A DNA stretch of 64,000 nucleotides from Dichotomocladium elegans (GCA_025716815.1 JAIXMN010000005.1:1116001-1180000), one strand, 5' to 3'; positions 43,904 to 56,054 are shown, counted from the first letter of the stretch. Numbers and translations are program-made. The notes: generated by a model from the sequence alone, not told the origin.

Positions 43904-45423
43904 CTAGTTAATACAGATAAGAAATCTTTCCCTACTGCGATGTACGCGTCGTTTGACTTTTACCATGAGGCGAGTGATCAGTTCAAAAGCTTGAATCCAA
44001 TATTTGCGTTGATTCCACCGACTAGGGATCAGAGCCGAGCGCTCCCACAGACAAGCCCAGCGGTCATCATGACTTGCAAATGTTGACAGCAAAGTTACTT
44101 TGCAACCGACAACTTGAATCCAAAAGAGACGTCTCTTGACAAAGGTAGTGTGCGACGCTTGTTGATATCGATCCTTTTCCTCCTGCAAGCACACCGACAT
44201 ATATTCCAGGAGTTTTAGTGTATCTTTTTCTGTGTGGAGACCATCGACTTGGCTGTATGAAGAAAATTAGGCTGGCATACAAATATGGGTTAAAGAATAT
44301 TACCTAGAGGATTCAATCAAGATGTGATCAACATTGTCCGACACTGTTGTGCCAAAGCCATCCATCGATTTTGAATACTGAGGCATGCATATCGACAGCC
44401 CTTTTTCACACCTAATTGGATATCCTTTTTAGAACTAAACGGCATCGAATATAATCAGCCTACCAGACAAATGCCACGGAGCTCATGATCGCCGAGAGAT
44501 ACTTAAAAATGGGAATTATTGACTCGGCAAAAGGTGTACGTTCATTAGTGGGCGATGGGTACTCGGGCTTCATTGCTATTGCCCAGAAATCAGTCAGTAC
44601 TAGCCGCATCAAGTCAATGAGCTTCGCATCAGCATCAGGAATATCCTTTTCGTATCCATGCGTCCAAAGATACTGGCGCAGATCATCAATAGGCTGGCTA
44701 ATTGCGGCCTTGAGAAATTCAAATGCTGCTGGTCTTTTTCGAAGGGATCCATTGCTTGCTTGGTCATTCTTGTTGCGTTCATACTCTTCGACGAGACTCG
44801 CAGGTGTATCGGGCAGGTTTTCCTCGCTGATCTTGATAGTGTATAACTGCTTAAGCTGGTTGTAATCATCAGTTATGATACGCGGCTTTTGAGTAGATGT
44901 CGATGGTTTCATTTGTTGTGTGAAGCAATATTTCTTCTTGGCCTTTTCCATGGCAACCTCGTCCTGACAAAAATAGAATTATAAATGGACTCCCTCTAGG
45001 TCAAGACACTGTTTACCTCGCCGAAATTAGTGGATTTGCGCTTCGTTGATGCACTCGGTGAGCTTTGATTCCCAAGCTGATTGACAATGACGTTGCCATG
45101 GGATTGCCACTGATCTGCGATCTTATTCGTCGACGCATGACAACCGTTGTTCCATAGCTTTTCATATGTCTAATAACAAAAATCAATGGTCGTTTCTATT
45201 TGATCGGCAGCCTTACTTTTAGCGTTGACTTCAATGATGCCACATGTCCTGCTTGATGCGGGCGATTTCCAACTAGCAGTTTCAAGTCGTCTTGAATTTT
45301 GCTTATAATATCTGAAGTTGAGAGTGATGCATTCATGGAGCGATAAATATCAAAACACGTTTCAATATCCCATTTTGAGGGAGGTGCTTGCGTAAGATAA
45401 TCGTATACGGATTTGAATTCCAT
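43904..45423 (-). CDS. Five-exon gene of unknown function, copy B (438 aa)
   Basis: Exons 45423-45217, 45169-45017, 44963-44464, 44411-44304 and 44252-43904 match copy A exon for exon, with one codon fewer in exon 2. All splice sites and the full frame are intact. Differences from copy A are mostly single substitutions (MEFKSVYDYLTQ versus MKFKSVYDYLTQ; LKQLYTIKISEENLPDTPAS versus PAD; QPIDDLRQYLW versus QPINDLRQYLW). That both copies keep open frames across five exons, with only an in-frame indel in exon 2, suggests the protein is, or was until recently, functional. The neighbouring Tc1-like and LINE-like sequence in the same duplication is full of stops. Function is not known. Confidence 0.72.
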
Positions 45424-45452
45424 CTGATCGACCGGGCGGACGAGTGATTAAT

Positions 45453-45512
45453 GGGATGCTGGTTAAAGGGATGCTTGTTAAAGGGATGTTTGTTAAAGGG
45501 ATGCTTGAAAAA
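45453..45512. repeat. 15-nt tandem repeat, four units (copy B)
   Basis: Four units of GGGATGCTTGTTAAA with one or two changes each lie at 45453, 45468, 45483 and 45498. Copy A has two. The array is 30-90 bp upstream of the minus-strand gene's ATG, so length variation could affect its promoter. It is also in frame for a plus-strand reading (repeated VKGML). Confidence 0.85.
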
Positions 45513-48500
45513 TGCACTAGTGTAATACCGAGCGCACCATTACAACCCCGATCACAGCCATTTTGTCCGCAGCAACCACTTCCACAACCGCAGCCGAGCT
45601 ATTTGATTCCCGTTTTCCTTGACTGCCCTTACGTTACACCTAGACGTAACTTTTGTTTCAATTACCTAGGAAACGCTCAGATCTCATGGTTTCTTCCATC
45701 CTTCAACGTCTCCACCTCCTATATGCACGAGTTATATGCTAAGGTTGCTGGCCGCCTTCGCCAACGACTTATGCACCCGGAAACCTCCGCAGGTGGCCCC
45801 TCGGGCTTTCCAGTTTCCACATGCAAGGTCCATACGATTCACACCGACGTCTTCTGTTTTGGTGGCACCCCGGCGTCCGTCATGGGTGTGTTATTCGATG
45901 CTAGCAACCGCACCAGTTCGCTTAGCCACGGTACTGGTACATTTCGATAACTCGTTTCTAGGCAACTGTAGAGCAGGTGCTCATGGTGAAGATTCTCGCG
46001 TTCTTGCGGAACTTTACCTCCCTGGCGCAGCTGTTGTCGAGTGGGCTTTAACCTTTCCCGATGGATGTCGTATTCTACCTTGCAAGTCCTCGCGCACAGT
46101 GCGCATGTGACACGTGTCCGTCTAACGTTCCTATCTCGCATGCCCCAACCTCAACTTCTTGAAGGTCTTCGCGAAAGACTCTGCCACGACAGCCACATAA
46201 TGGGCAAATAGCAAAAACCGCCAATCCTCTTGCTCGAACATCCGTCATTCTATACCTGCGGCCACCACACCTCCTCCAAATTTACTATCACTACAATGAA
46301 CCAACCCTATTACACCTGAAATTCGTCATGCCTTCGGCCTTCAATTCCGTGCCCATCGATCCTCCTGGGTCGACCGATATGGCCTCATTTTACTCTCAGC
46401 TAACCTTGACACCAACCTTATCGCTTTTGACCTCCTTGACGAAGACTTCAACCAACGTTTCATTTTGCCTCAATCAGCTCCCCTACTCAGCTATTTCCAA
46501 GATTTACCTCCTCAACATCTACGCACCGGTTCCATCCCCTCCGACCTGATACCAATTCTTTCAACTCCTTTTGGAATCACTAATATTCACCAACCCTACT
46601 CCGCAGTACACCGACAGCCTCATTTTGATGGGGTATTACAACTATCTTGTCCACGTTCAACATCTTAACACCCACATCGGGCTGGACCGCATGGCTTTAA
46701 CAAGAGGTTGACTGCATCACCGATATATCCACCACCCTTCCTCTACCAGCATTTCGTCGAGGTGATATGTGCCACTCCGCTGTTGATTACATCTTTGCGG
46801 CACATTCATTTCATTGCGCGCGTCTCAATTCAGCCGTCGAACCACTCAACACCAACTGGCCTGGTCATGCACTATTCACGGTTTCCCTCCAATGTGGACC
46901 CCCTCAACTTTGGGCAAGATCTATTGGCATGGTAATCCAAAATTCCCGCATCTTCCAGATTTCCGCCAACGTCTCGCATCCTCCTTATCCGCCTTCCATC
47001 CCTCTTTGACGAAGTTTCCTACAGCTCAATAATAGTGGGAACAATTGGAACGCCATATCTGGCGTCTTGTTGTCGTATCCACGACTGTTTTTCTTACCTA
47101 ACAGCAGTGTCCCTGGTTTATACGGGACATCAACACTTTGTTTCACTCTTTGAGCGCCGTTTTCATAATTACTCTCGCGCTATATGGATTCATAATTTAC
47201 ATCTCGGACCTGTCTCAGGACGCAGTTATAATCACAAGGGTAAATGAAGAACTTCTTTGTCAACCTTTTAACTGGTCCACCGTCCCGGGAGAACGCCTAG
47301 ATGATTATCCACACCCAGCCTCCAGAGTGACCGTTTTGATAAGCACTTCTTATAAATAGGCCCATTATTGGCACTTAATAAAGAACAATCCTTTTGCGAG
47401 TCTCACAGAATCATATTCTGTCTCTTTTTATTCTTCAAATCCCCTTGATTCCACAGAAACATAAACGTTTAGTCTTCAAAAACTATTTTGATATAGAGAG
47501 AAGTTAAGAAAGACTTATTTATAGCCTTGGCTGAAACCTTTTTGCGACTATTGCCTTTAAATTTGACAAAAAGATAGAAACGAAATACTAAACTTTGATT
47601 TCGAATTTGCAGCAAAAACGACGAAAAACCTAGATGGTCTACACCAACAACTAAATTTTGTGGCTGGCTGCGCCTTGCCCACAAGGCTGTGGTTGCGGCA
47701 AGGCGATTCACCATCGCCTCTTTTATTCAACCTGGTCCTGGAACCACTTCTTCGTGCTATCACTCACGAACCATTACTCAATGGATTCACCTTCGCTGCA
47801 ACTCGCTCGTGCCCCCCACCCTTCTTCAGCTCCCCCCCGAGAACACTACGAGGATTCATGGATTGGCATACGCCGATGACATTTTGGTCTTCCTTTCTCG
47901 CGTTGAAGAAATCCTCCTTCTATCTATCTTTGAGGTCTATGGTCAGGTCTCTAATGCTAGATTGAACCAGGCGGGGAAGACAGTTGCTGTCTCCCTCTCG
48001 GGTGCACTGGAAGTCTGCTTTGCAACACGCCGAAATCCTGTAGTGGCATGACCGCAAGTCCATCGCTGCCGCTATGTACCTTGGGTATCTTTTGACAAGC
48101 TCTGACGCCCAACTCCGACACTCGATTTCATGGAGCGCCACGCTTCAAATCCTCTCATCCAGAGCCGGATGTGGCATGTACTCCGCCTTCTACCGGTACC
48201 TAAGAGTTCTTGTCGAAATTGAAGTCTATCGTCAGCATATTCCTGAAGCAGAAGTCCTCCTCTCCAGTACGTTTTGCGAACTGTACTCACCCGCCCAACT
48301 CTGGCGGGCTGGGCGTCATTGCTCCTTTTGCACATCACGCCGCCCTGGCCCTGCGGCGGGTAAACCCGCTACCCTATGCGACTGCTGAGCCTCTTCGCTC
48401 CGTCTCCTATTTTCTGCAGCAGATTAACTGGGTTTAGTCCCTAACTTTGGCCGTTACACTGCACCCATGATCACTGCCTTTCCTTTGGCGATCATTTGTC

Positions 48501-48900
48501 CGCACGTCTTTCTTACTGACCATGGACGATACCAACAGCCTCACGCCATGGGCATACGCCCCACCGCTGAATTCTTCGGCCTCATCTCTGGATCGTTCGC
48601 ATCCCCTGAGTGTGCGTTCTGCGGACAAATCGACTCTCATCAACACTTCTTGTGGGATTGTCCGATTCTCATCGATGCCCCGGCTTGAACAACTTCTGCT
48701 TAAACCGCCCCCCCCATCTATACCTCCAACCACCCATACTGTGGATCTACAACAACTCGTGGCGTGCAATCTCCTTGGGATATGACAAGCACACTGGCGC
48801 CACACTTTTGATGACAAGTATTTCTGCCCTTCGGGGTCGCGGCTCCGGCCACGCTGAGAACCGCTCCCATCCCCCTTTAATATTAGTGGCATATTTAATA
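45513..48900 (+). pseudogene. Decayed LINE-like (non-LTR) retroelement
   Basis: Starts with the same ORF1-like sequence as copy A and continues with frame-broken remains of a reverse transcriptase on the plus strand. About 47690-47770 reads RQGDSPSPLLFNLVLEPLLR (palm block before the catalytic box). About 47860-47900 reads GLAYADDILVFLSRVEE with the YADD catalytic box. About 48605-48670 reads CAFCGQIDSHQHFLWDCP, a CCHC-type zinc-finger segment commonly found at the end of LINE ORF2. Stops and shifts separate them, so no functional protein is possible. Endonuclease remnants between 46.3 and 47.4 kb could not be confirmed. The 3' end is unclear; family-gene sequence resumes at 48915. Confidence 0.72.
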
Positions 48901-48914
48901 AATTTCTTGATAGA

Positions 48915-49735
48915 CGGCTTGAATCCAAAAGAGACGTCTCTTGACAAACGTAGTGTGTGATGCCTGTTGATATCGACGTTTTTCCTCCTGCAAGCACACA
49001 GACGTGTATTCCACGAGTTTTAGTGTATCTTCTTCTGTGTGGAGACCATCGACTTGGCTGTATGAAGAAAATTAGGCTGGCATACAAATATGGGTTAAAG
49101 AATATTACCTAGAGGATTCAATCAAGATGTGATCAACATTGTCCGACACTGTTGTGCCAAAGCCATCCATCGATTTTGAATACTGAGGCATGCATATCGA
49201 CAGCCCTTTTTCACACCTAATTGGATATCCTTTTTAGAACTAAACGGCATCGAATATAATCAGCCTACCAGACAAATGCCACGGAGCTCATGATCGCCGA
49301 GAGATACTTAAAAAGGGGGATGTTTGACTCGACAAAAGGTGTACGTCCATTAGTAACCGATGGGTGTTCAGGCTTCATAGCTATTGCCCAGAAGTCAGTC
49401 AGTACCAGCCGCATCAAGTCAATGAGCTTCGCATCGGCATCAGGAATATCCTTTTCGTATCCATGCGTCCAAAGATACTGGCGCAGATCATCAATAGGCT
49501 GGCTAATTGCGGCCTTGAGAAATTAAAATGGCAAGCTCATCTTCAGAATCGACAACGCCAGTGACGTCATAGGTGCAGCTTGAGCTGGGCGATTTCCATC
49601 TAGTTCTTTCAATTCGTGCTTGACCTTATTGATGATGTCTGGAACTGAAAGTGATGAAGTTCGGGACCAACAAATATCAAAACAGCTTTCGATCTCTCAT
49701 TTTGAAGGAGCAATTCGCGTAAAGATGTCAATGCG
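48915..49735 (-). pseudogene. Fragments of further copies of the unknown five-exon gene
   Basis: 48915-49526 matches part of exon 5, exon 4 and the 3' part of exon 3 of copies A/B (compare 44114-44725), with differences such as EHPSVTNGRTPF in place of EYPSPTNERTPF. From about 49540 to 49735 the sequence resembles exon 1 but is much more diverged and broken. The rest of exon 3 and exon 2 are missing. This shows that the family has at least one older member here besides the two intact copies. Confidence 0.7.
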
Positions 49736-49850
49736 GGTATTGCCTCTCCGCGGGGATACTGTGCCATATTTAGTTTTCAAGTCCGCTGGACTAGAACAAA
49801 AAGATACGTCACTCCTGCTGCTTTTTACTCACGCTTTTATACTACAATGG

Positions 49851-50983
49851 TTGCATGTGCTGATTGACACTCTGCTTTGCCACTGCCGATTGACGAGGAG
49901 TATCCCTGTCCATATTGCCGGTGGGTCCACAAGGCGGAAGTGCCGATTGCCATGCCAGCATGCTTGACACTTGCCGGGTTAACCTGCCGAGTGTTCGGTT
50001 CAAGTGACAATCCGACAGAAGCTTTTCATTCATCGGATGGCTCATGGTAAGAATCAAAGGATGCGCACATACGCAGCATGGATAGATTTCTTATATATAT
50101 TAAGTAGAGTATTCTGTTGTTCCCAAGGAGGATGGCTGGTGACTGTCACACCCTTGCATGTTTGCCGTGCTGATTGCCGCTCTGCTTTGCCACTGCCGAT
50201 TGACGAGGAGTATCCCTGTACATATTGCCGGTGGGTCCACAAGGCGGAAGTGCCGATTGCCATGCCAGCATGCTTGACACTTGCCGGGTTAACCTGCCGA
50301 GTGTTCGGTTCAAGTGACAATCCGACAGAAGCTTTTCATTCATCGGATGGCTCATGGTAAGAATCAACGGACGCCCACATACGCAGCATGGAAAGATTTC
50401 TTATATATATTAAGTAGAGGATGGCTGGTGACTGTCACACCCTTGCATGTTTGCCGTGCTGATTGCCGCTCTGCTTTGCCATTGCCGATTGACGAGGAGT
50501 ATCCCTGTACATATTGCCGGTGGGTCCACAAGGCGGAAGTGCCGATTGCCATGCCAGCATGCTTGACACTTGCCGGGTTAACCTGCCGAGTGTTCGGTTC
50601 AAGTGACAATCCGATAGAAGCTTTTCATTCATCGGATGGCTCATGTTAAGAATCAACGGACGCCCACATACGCAGCATGGATAGATTTCTTATATATATT
50701 AAGTAGACTGTCACACCCTTGCATGTTTGCCGTGCTGATTGCCGCTCTGCTTTGCCACTGCCGATTGACGAGGAGTATCCCTGTACATATTGCCGGTGGG
50801 TCCACAAGGCGGAAGTGCCGATTGCCATGCCAGCATGCTTGACACTTGCCGGGTTAACCTGCCGAGTGTTCGGTTCAAGTGACAATCCGATAGAAGCTTT
50901 TCATTCATCGGATGGCTCATGGTAAGAATCAACGGACGCCCACATACGCAGTATGGAAAGATATCTTATATGTATTAAGTAGA
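49851..50983. repeat. Tandem array, four units of about 265-303 bp
   Basis: Units begin at the TTGCATGT motif at 49851, 50154, 50443 and 50719 (303, 289, 276 and about 265 bp). The first 240 bp or so are nearly identical among units; length falls mainly through successive shortening of the linker after TATATATTAAGTAGA. Each unit keeps an open plus-strand frame of 60-70 codons ending in AFHSSDGS(W/C) and a stop, with PCTYCRWVHKAEVPIAMPAC in the middle, and also an open minus-strand frame. Function is unknown. Confidence 0.9.
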
Positions 50984-50984
50984 A

Positions 50985-51590
50985 AATGCTCCAAGAACAA
51001 GATTTGATGATGGAGCAGCTCGTTGATGAGCACAATGATTGTGTCCGTGTTCCCAAGGAGGATTCCCTGCGTTCCCATCATCGCAAATCAACCTGATACT
51101 GATATACATTGAGTAAACCCCATTTCGTGCTATCGCTTCTGCGGTTTTTCCGCTCCCATCAAAAGAAAAAGAGCTAGCTAGTCCACTTTATGCCCAATGC
51201 CATTTATGTATATAAAATGCGATACCAGCAGCTCCTGCAAAGGAAAGCAACAGCTTCAAGAGCATGATGGTTCACAATGAATTACAATTCATCATCCTAT
51301 TGCCTATGTGATTCTTATCTCTGCATGATACCTTTTGGCGAAGCCACCATCAGATGTACTTTTTTATTTGCCATTTACCCCAGTACTTGTATAATGATTT
51401 CTTCTCTATACTTTCGCATCGCTATCGGATGTCCTTTGATAAAGCATCTTCCTACAAGATCGCGTAAGGCGCTTTACTCTCCTTTTTGCCATTGTCTCGC
51501 AAAAGGAGTAGGCTCATGAGCATAGACGATATCCTTCACAAAGCTATCATGTGCGCGAATGGATGCGATATCCATCACCGTCTAATATTT
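50985..51590 (-). repeat. Inverted partial copy of the duplicated segment
   Basis: Sequence around 50985-51060 and 51180-51370 is the reverse complement, with divergence, of 35820-36325. For example, GAGCAGCTCGTTGATGAGCA here matches TGCTCATCAATGAGCTGCTC there. It covers the 3' end of the unknown gene (last part of exon 5) and the spacer next to it. No intact frame remains. Confidence 0.7.
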
Positions 51591-52020
51591 TTTTGATGTG
51601 TGGAAATTCACCCATTTAATACGCTACACGGCTGACAAGCATAATTCTCACAATCGAAGACTGATTTCATCCTTTATGAATAACGAGGTACGGATGAATT
51701 ACCTTTGTATATGCGAATTTTCAAAGGAGTCAGAATATCAAGGTGGTTGGAATGTCATTTGGACCGAAGCCAGCTGAAGAAAACAGGTTCCTTTACATCG
51801 CTGAACTAGAAACGTCGATTGTCTGGTAGAACATTGCCATCTACTCTCTCCGACAATAGAAAGCTTTTTGTGTATCCCAGAAAGCGCCCTAATGCTATAG
51901 ACTTATGCAAGGTAGACTACGCAGATACTTTGTTGTGTGAATAAACATTTCGTCGTCAGTAACATGGTCCTGACCATCTTCATAAAGAGATCGATTGCTC
52001 ATTTCATAATTTTCAATGTG
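51591..52020. other. Spacer before Tc1-like copy 3
   Basis: About 430 bp without a recognised gene or repeat copy. Confidence 0.5.
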
Positions 52021-53458
52021 TACACTCGTTCCGGAACATTTTGCGCACGTTGGGCCAAACAGTAACATCCCCTATTTTTTTGTTACAATACCTACTTAAC
52101 ATAACTGTTCTCATTCACAAAGACGAATTGGGGAATATGGTGGATGAAGATGGAAAAGACATTGTTATGGCGGGGAGTGAGAGTCATCTTTTTCCTGTCG
52201 AGATGATCATAAGATGCCCAATATTCGGATTTGAAGCCACCTGAACGGGCGGTTATAACAAAAACTGAATCAAACGAAGAAAGACTGAGCAAGGCCACAG
52301 CACCAAACCGTAAATCCTATCGATGCTACAAAGATGCTGAAAAAGAGGAGTTCTTTTTTCTGCTGTACGAGAACGGCATGTCAGTGCGGGCTGCGGCCCT
52401 ACAACTGCAGATCAAACAATATTGGGTTCAGCACGATCAAAAAGAGCCTACAGATCAGATTACAAAGAATGCACGTGGTGGTCAACCTACAGGAAGCCCG
52501 CTAAACTAGTGGAACAGAATCGACGATTCCTGATTGCGTTGATTGATGAACTGTCTTCGATTTTGCTGGATGAGATTATAGCAAGTTTAACAGAGAAATT
52601 TGTTGACCTTGACATCAAAAAAAAGCGCTTTGCACGACTTTATGTCTGAAAAATGCAAGATCAGCTTGAAGCGAGCCCATTTTCATTCAGTCGAACGAAA
52701 CAGTCCAGAAAAAAAGAAGATCGACATGCGTGGGTGACAGAGTGACTTCCAACTGACATGGATTGTCTGAACAACTGCGTGTTTGTAGACGAAGCAGCGT
52801 GCCATAGCAACATGAAGCTTTCATATGCTTGGTCGAAAAAGGTTTTCCGGCAATTGTTAAAGTCGCTAAAACCAGAGCGTCGGCAACAACCATCCTCGGT
52901 GCAATCTCCCCGTTTGGTGTTGTTAACTTTTCAGTCAGATATCCAAGGCAGTCGCTCCATCCAAGAAACGCAACTGCGGAACTGCCGACAGGACAGTGAG
53001 CAAGCATGGCACAGTCATTGACCACTATTTAACTATATTGTCATGGATAATGCCCCTATTCACCAGCACAAGGATATCCGCAAGCATATAGAAAACCGCG
53101 GGTATCGCTGCATATATCTCCCGCCCTATTCTCCAGAGCTGAATCCGATTGGCCAACTTGGGTCTATTTGTAAGAGCAAGGTCAAAAGAGAAAAGCTATT
53201 GGACGAGGAGACCTTAACAGCAGCCAGATTCTTATTGGCGATCTCTGTGGATTTTGTAAATATTCTACTGCGAAGTTTGATGATTGCTTGAATAGGAGCC
53301 CAATACAATTAATAAATGCGTTTGCCCAGTTTGCGCTTTGTCCATGTGTAATACATTGGGTGTGCAAAGTTAACAATTGACTATTGGAAAAAAAAATACC
53401 TTTTGTTGCACAAATATTTTAATTAGGAAATGCGCAAAATGTTTCCGGAAAAGAGTAG
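52021..53458 (+). mobile_element. Tc1/mariner-like element, copy 3
   Basis: The left terminal repeat begins at 52021 (TACACTCGTTCCGGAACATT, then TTGCGCA). The right repeat (about 53431-53458), reverse-complemented, reads CTACTCTTTTCCGGAAACAT then TTTGCGCA. The element is colinear with copy 1 but retains the 80 bp missing there. Confidence 0.75.
52101..53291 (+). pseudogene. Tc1-like transposase, copy 3 (frameshifted)
   Basis: Colinear with copy 1. 52231-52509 includes ENGMSVRAAALQLQIKQYW. After a frame break comes LIDELSSILLDEIIASL, then CVFVDEAACHSNMKLSYAW (first Asp). After another break, 53043-53291 has MDNAPIHQHKDIRKH (second Asp, present here) and YSPELNPIGQLGSICKSK, in which the third catalytic residue is Gly instead of Glu. 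Several frame shifts make it non-functional. It is the least deleted copy and shows what copies 1 and 2 lost. Confidence 0.8.
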
Positions 53459-53977
53459 ACGATAGCAATATCGACAACGGTTCTTTCTCGGTAATATTGG
53501 TGCGCTGCTTGCAATGACGTGCAATTATGTATACTTGATTCCTTCGACATCTATTATTGAGTCTGAAAGATATAAAGTTCTGAGCGCTTTGTAATACATA
53601 AAACCCGCGCTCTGATCCGGCCAGACCGAAACAAAAGAAAGAAAATGAGAGGAGATGCTTGCGTGTGTATGCCTGCGCGCGTGTATATATATGCATGTGT
53701 GAAAATAAGAAACGTGTGACATGTGCATTTTACTTCCAGAAGGTAAAACGGACGCTCGGCTTTGTACATCCATCCAGCTGCGAGATGGTGTGTGTGTGTG
53801 TGTGTGTGTGTGGGATACGTCGGAATCATTTTCAATGTATCTAAACTTTGGATAAGGCCGTTGCGTCTTTGTCTCCACAGGAAGAGGTAACCACGCATAA
53901 TTTATTCTCACCCTCGGGTCGAAAAAGCAAATTTCTTTTCCACTCTCTTCTTTTTCTCTCTCCTTGAACCCTCGCTG
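53459..53977. promoter_or_regulatory. Intergenic/promoter region of the FLVCR-like gene
   Basis: About 520 bp. A GT dinucleotide repeat spans 53788-53812. The last 50 bp before the ATG are pyrimidine-rich (TTCTTTTTCTCTCTCC), typical of fungal transcript leaders. No gene is seen. Confidence 0.5.
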
Positions 53978-55913
53978 ATGTCCGCCGGAATCAGGAACGG
54001 CAGCAATTCATCACTAGAAGATCGGAAGCTGGAGGAATGTACAGTCAGCCATGTTCAGACCATTGAGGGAGGACCGATCGACCAGCAGCAGTATAGGACA
54101 TATCCTATTCGGTTTTTCGGGCTAACGGTCATTGGTCTGCTCAATATTTCATCCTCCCTGTCCTGGCTGTCCGTAGCACCTGTCCCTGATTATGCCGCGG
54201 TGTATTTTGGAAACGTGAGCCTCACGATTATAAACTGGTTCTCAAACGTGTTCATGCTCGTTTACCTGGTGGCGGGTCCACTATCGAGCTTTGTATATAA
54301 TCGGTGGAGTATCAAGATTGGGGTAGGTATTTATTATTTGCCCATGAAGCAGCAGGGATTCCAACTCCTTTTCGTGAACTTATTTTTAGCTTGTCTCCGG
54401 TGCTGTACTGCAAACGGTGGGATCATGGCTACGCTTCTTCTCGTATTTCATTAAATCATCACCGAAAGGTAGACTGGGTCTTGCTTTGCTCGGTCAGGTA
54501 TGGATGAGACTCGTAGTACTGTACGGTTGCAAGCACATGTAGAGTCCATGAGATTTATCACACAGGTACTCGATTTAGGTTATTTGTGCATTCGGACAAC
54601 CGTTTCTTCTTAATTCGGCAACTCCTGTAAGTCTTTGGGAAAAATTCATGTCAAGCGGACTGAACCAAGTGATTGTGTGAATGTTTGATCCAGTACGCTG
54701 CGTTGTGGTTCAGTCCAGACGGACGAGGTTCAGCGACAACTATCAGTGGCTTGAGTAAGTAGTGAAAACGGAAGGATAAAGCGAGTCTAACCACTTCTCT
54801 GTCTCCCTCTGTCTTTTTTTTTAAAAATATTTTTGTAGCCAATGCGGTCGGTCTAGCGGTTGCCTCCCTTGTCATTCCTCTCCTAGTCACGAATCCAGAT
54901 GAAATGTGGATAGGGGTAGGTTGGATGATCTACAGCTTATTTGAATTACCAACCTTTGTGCGTGCGCGCCCGCGCGCGCCCGTATGGATCTTAGCTCCTT
55001 TTCCAGGCCGTTTTCACGACGGCCACTGCGATTCCCAGCTTTTTTATTCCGAGAAAACCAAAGACACCACCATCCTACAGCGCAGACACCACCGACCACC
55101 GCCGGATGCCATTCGGTCAAAGCCTCAGGCTGCTTTTTACAAACTATAATTTTGTCATTGTTTGGTTCGCCTTCGGCGTCCTCTGCGGCCTGTTCTCGAG
55201 CATCACATCATTGATGCCTCAGATCTTGACGCCTTATGGAATCTCGGTGGATGACGCGAGCTATGCTACCGTTGCATTTATTATCGCGGGCATCGCGGGT
55301 GCCGTTGTGTCCGGCCTAGTCGTTGATAAGTTCGGCATCTTCAAATCGATGCTCAAGATATGTACGCCTCTCGTGGGTTTCATGTATCTTGCCATGCTCT
55401 TTGTTGGTAACGTATTACTCGTTCGTTCGCGCATATGTGTGCGCCTTTCGCCATTGCACCACCATTCATGTTCTCCATTGAAAAAAAAAATAGTGAAAGA
55501 GAACAACTACGCTCCTATTGTGGTGATCTGCGCTTTAATGGGCTTTTTCTCCTTCGCCCTCTTGCCTGTTGGACTTGAGCTCAGCGTTGAATGTAAGTCC
55601 TTGATAAAGACATGGATTGGAAGCCAGATAAGCTTATCTCTTTTTTTTTTTCGTGTTCCTAGCCTCATATCCAATCTCCGAGTCGATTTCAAGTCCGCTT
55701 TTGTGGTTATGCTCTCAGGTTGTTGGTCTCATTACTCTCATTGGCATGGATGCACTACGAGACAACCACGGTGACCCGCCTGGTAACATGCATCGCTCAC
55801 TTATCTTGGCCACCTGTATTTCGATGCCTATCATGCTCCTCACGACCGTTTATAATAGCCCCAATAAGCGACTGGAGAACGAGGCTACTGGCCGCTCTGT
55901 CGCTTCGCAGTAA
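53978..55913 (+). CDS. FLVCR-family major facilitator transporter
   Basis: Eight exons, 53978-54322, 54390-54497, 54579-54626, 54694-54754, 54839-54915, 55007-55406, 55494-55592 and 55663-55913, give 462 aa with consistent phases. About 12 membrane segments are visible. Family landmarks: YRTYPIRFFGLTVIGLLNIS at the first helix, WLSVAPVPDYAAVYFGNVSL, TIINWFSNVFMLVYLVAGP, LLGQVICAFGQPFLLNSATP, ISGLTNAVGLAVASLV, and in the C-half LLPVGLELSVESSYPISES followed by PLLWLCSQVVG. The ExxxxY-P and GQPF segments are typical of FLVCR1/2 relatives, which move haem or choline/ethanolamine-type substrates across membranes; the substrate here cannot be assigned. A Pro/Lys-rich cytoplasmic loop lies between the halves. 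Two of the exons are under 65 bp. Confidence 0.87.
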
Positions 55914-56054
55914 CACACGCACATGTGCATTGTATGCATGTCCATATATCGCTTAGTCTGTTTAAAAACGAGAGACAGAAATGATTTATGTAATAGCGCT
56001 AATAACGGGTTATCATATAATAATAATAACAATAATAATAATGATAATAAATAA

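Larger units (their letters stand above)
41838..46296. repeat. Segmental direct repeat, copy B
   Basis: The partner of 33930-38686 in the same orientation. It lacks the 282-bp foldback element (empty site at 43426-43430) and about 40 bp near 43578, has four instead of two 15-nt repeat units at 45453-45512, and has small indels such as one base at 46140. It starts exactly at the TA flanking the DDE transposon, in the middle of Tc1-like sequence, and runs on into a longer LINE-like element. Confidence 0.9.

Noticed and set aside
50560..50610. GGTTCAAGTGAC in the tandem units as a tRNA or SINE B box
   Set aside because: The B box is imperfect (expected GGTTCRANNCC), no A box lies at the right distance, and no cloverleaf could be drawn.
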